This document shows, piece after piece, positions 5,466 to 5,688 of a stretch of DNA of 5,688 bases. The notes under the pieces were generated by a model. It searched no databases. It was not told the origin of the DNA and saw nothing but the letters and a program-made list of their open reading frames with translations. Origin of the DNA: Bacillota bacterium (GTDB lineage Bacteria > Bacillota > Clostridia > Oscillospirales > Ruminococcaceae); contig JAEXAZ010000018.1 of assembly GCA_023394255.1 (NCBI GenBank), forward strand, positions 1 through 5,688. The letters run 5' to 3'. Every line of letters begins with the position of its first letter. The stretch's first letter is position 1. Position numbers and translations under genes: made by a program.

Positions 5466-5688
5466 AAAGGATCGAACTCAAAAAGCTGTTTGCCGCGGTT
5501 GAGGATTACACGGGTGCGCCGGTAACCGTATGCGGCTGGGTAAAGACAATCAGGGATTCCAAATCGATCGGATTTATAGAACTCAATGACGGATCTTCGT
5601 TTCGCAATCTGCAGGTTGTGCTGGAACAGTCAAAACTGGGGAATTTCGCGGAAGCCGTGAAGCTGAACGTCGGCAGCGCGATTGTGGT
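5462..5688 (+). CDS. asnS: Asparaginyl-tRNA synthetase, N-terminal part
   Basis: The first 75 codons are visible; the gene runs off the window end. The protein begins MKRIELKKLF (GTG read as Met) and continues into an OB-fold anticodon-binding domain: VTVCGWVKTIRDSKSIGF at about residues 21-38, then IELNDGSS and the LQVVLE strand. This wording, especially VxGWVxTxRDSK and the ELNDGS turn, matches the N-terminus of class IIb AsnRS. AspRS normally shows RRDLGGL/FxDLRD wording here, and LysRS has a longer N-terminus. The enzyme attaches asparagine to tRNA-Asn in the cytoplasm, and the presence of AsnS implies direct charging. The start is a GTG (see the ribosome binding site entry). The gene has its own probable promoter 42 nt upstream. 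The class II catalytic motifs are beyond the window. Confidence 0.92.
   Translation, partial: MKRIELKKLFAAVEDYTGAPVTVCGWVKTIRDSKSIGFIELNDGSSFRNLQVVLEQSKLGNFAEAVKLNVGSAIV

Noticed and set aside
1..5688. Search for direct repeat arrays, insertion-sequence ends, tRNA genes and att-like repeats
   Set aside because: None seen by eye. Base composition and codon style are even from gene to gene, with no sign of recent transfer.

Overview
The window looks like ordinary chromosomal housekeeping DNA from a GC-rich low-copy Firmicute. My best guess is a Clostridia member of the Ruminococcaceae/Oscillospiraceae type. Three things point there: a FakA-type fatty acid kinase subunit, a T-box leader upstream of alaS, and strong AGGAGG-like ribosome binding sites on every gene. 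All genes lie on the + strand. No mobile element, CRISPR array, tRNA or rRNA gene is visible, and I found no evidence for a new multi-gene system.

Layout. Bases 2-553 are the C-terminal 183 codons of a FakA/YloV-type (DAK2-family) protein. It is followed after 22 nt by bioY (576-1154), the membrane substrate-binding subunit of a biotin ECF transporter. A consensus promoter (TTGACA-17 bp-TATACT, 1135-1163) sits across the bioY stop codon. It drives an alanine-specific T-box leader (about 1170-1405) in which the K-turn, GCC specifier, apical Stem I loop, antiterminator and competing terminator can all be traced. The leader controls alaS (1432-4071, alanyl-tRNA synthetase) and probably the HIT-family protein 44 nt downstream (4116-4457). 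A strong intrinsic terminator (4468-4501) closes that unit. Then come a membrane-anchored YkuE/YaeI-like metallophosphoesterase (4529-5404) and the first 75 codons of asnS (asparaginyl-tRNA synthetase, from a GTG at 5462), which has a probable promoter of its own at 5392-5420.

How the genes relate. alaS and asnS both charge tRNAs. In the T-box, uncharged tRNA-Ala reading GCC should stabilise the antiterminator and raise alaS (and HIT) expression. FakA (exogenous fatty acid activation) and BioY (uptake of biotin, the cofactor of acetyl-CoA carboxylase) both touch lipid supply and appear co-transcribed, but the functional link is inference. The points most worth a second look are a BioY with Met where the family normally has a biotin-contacting Lys, a start-stop ATGTGA overlapping the asnS start codon, and a phosphoesterase gene packed directly behind a strong terminator with no visible promoter.
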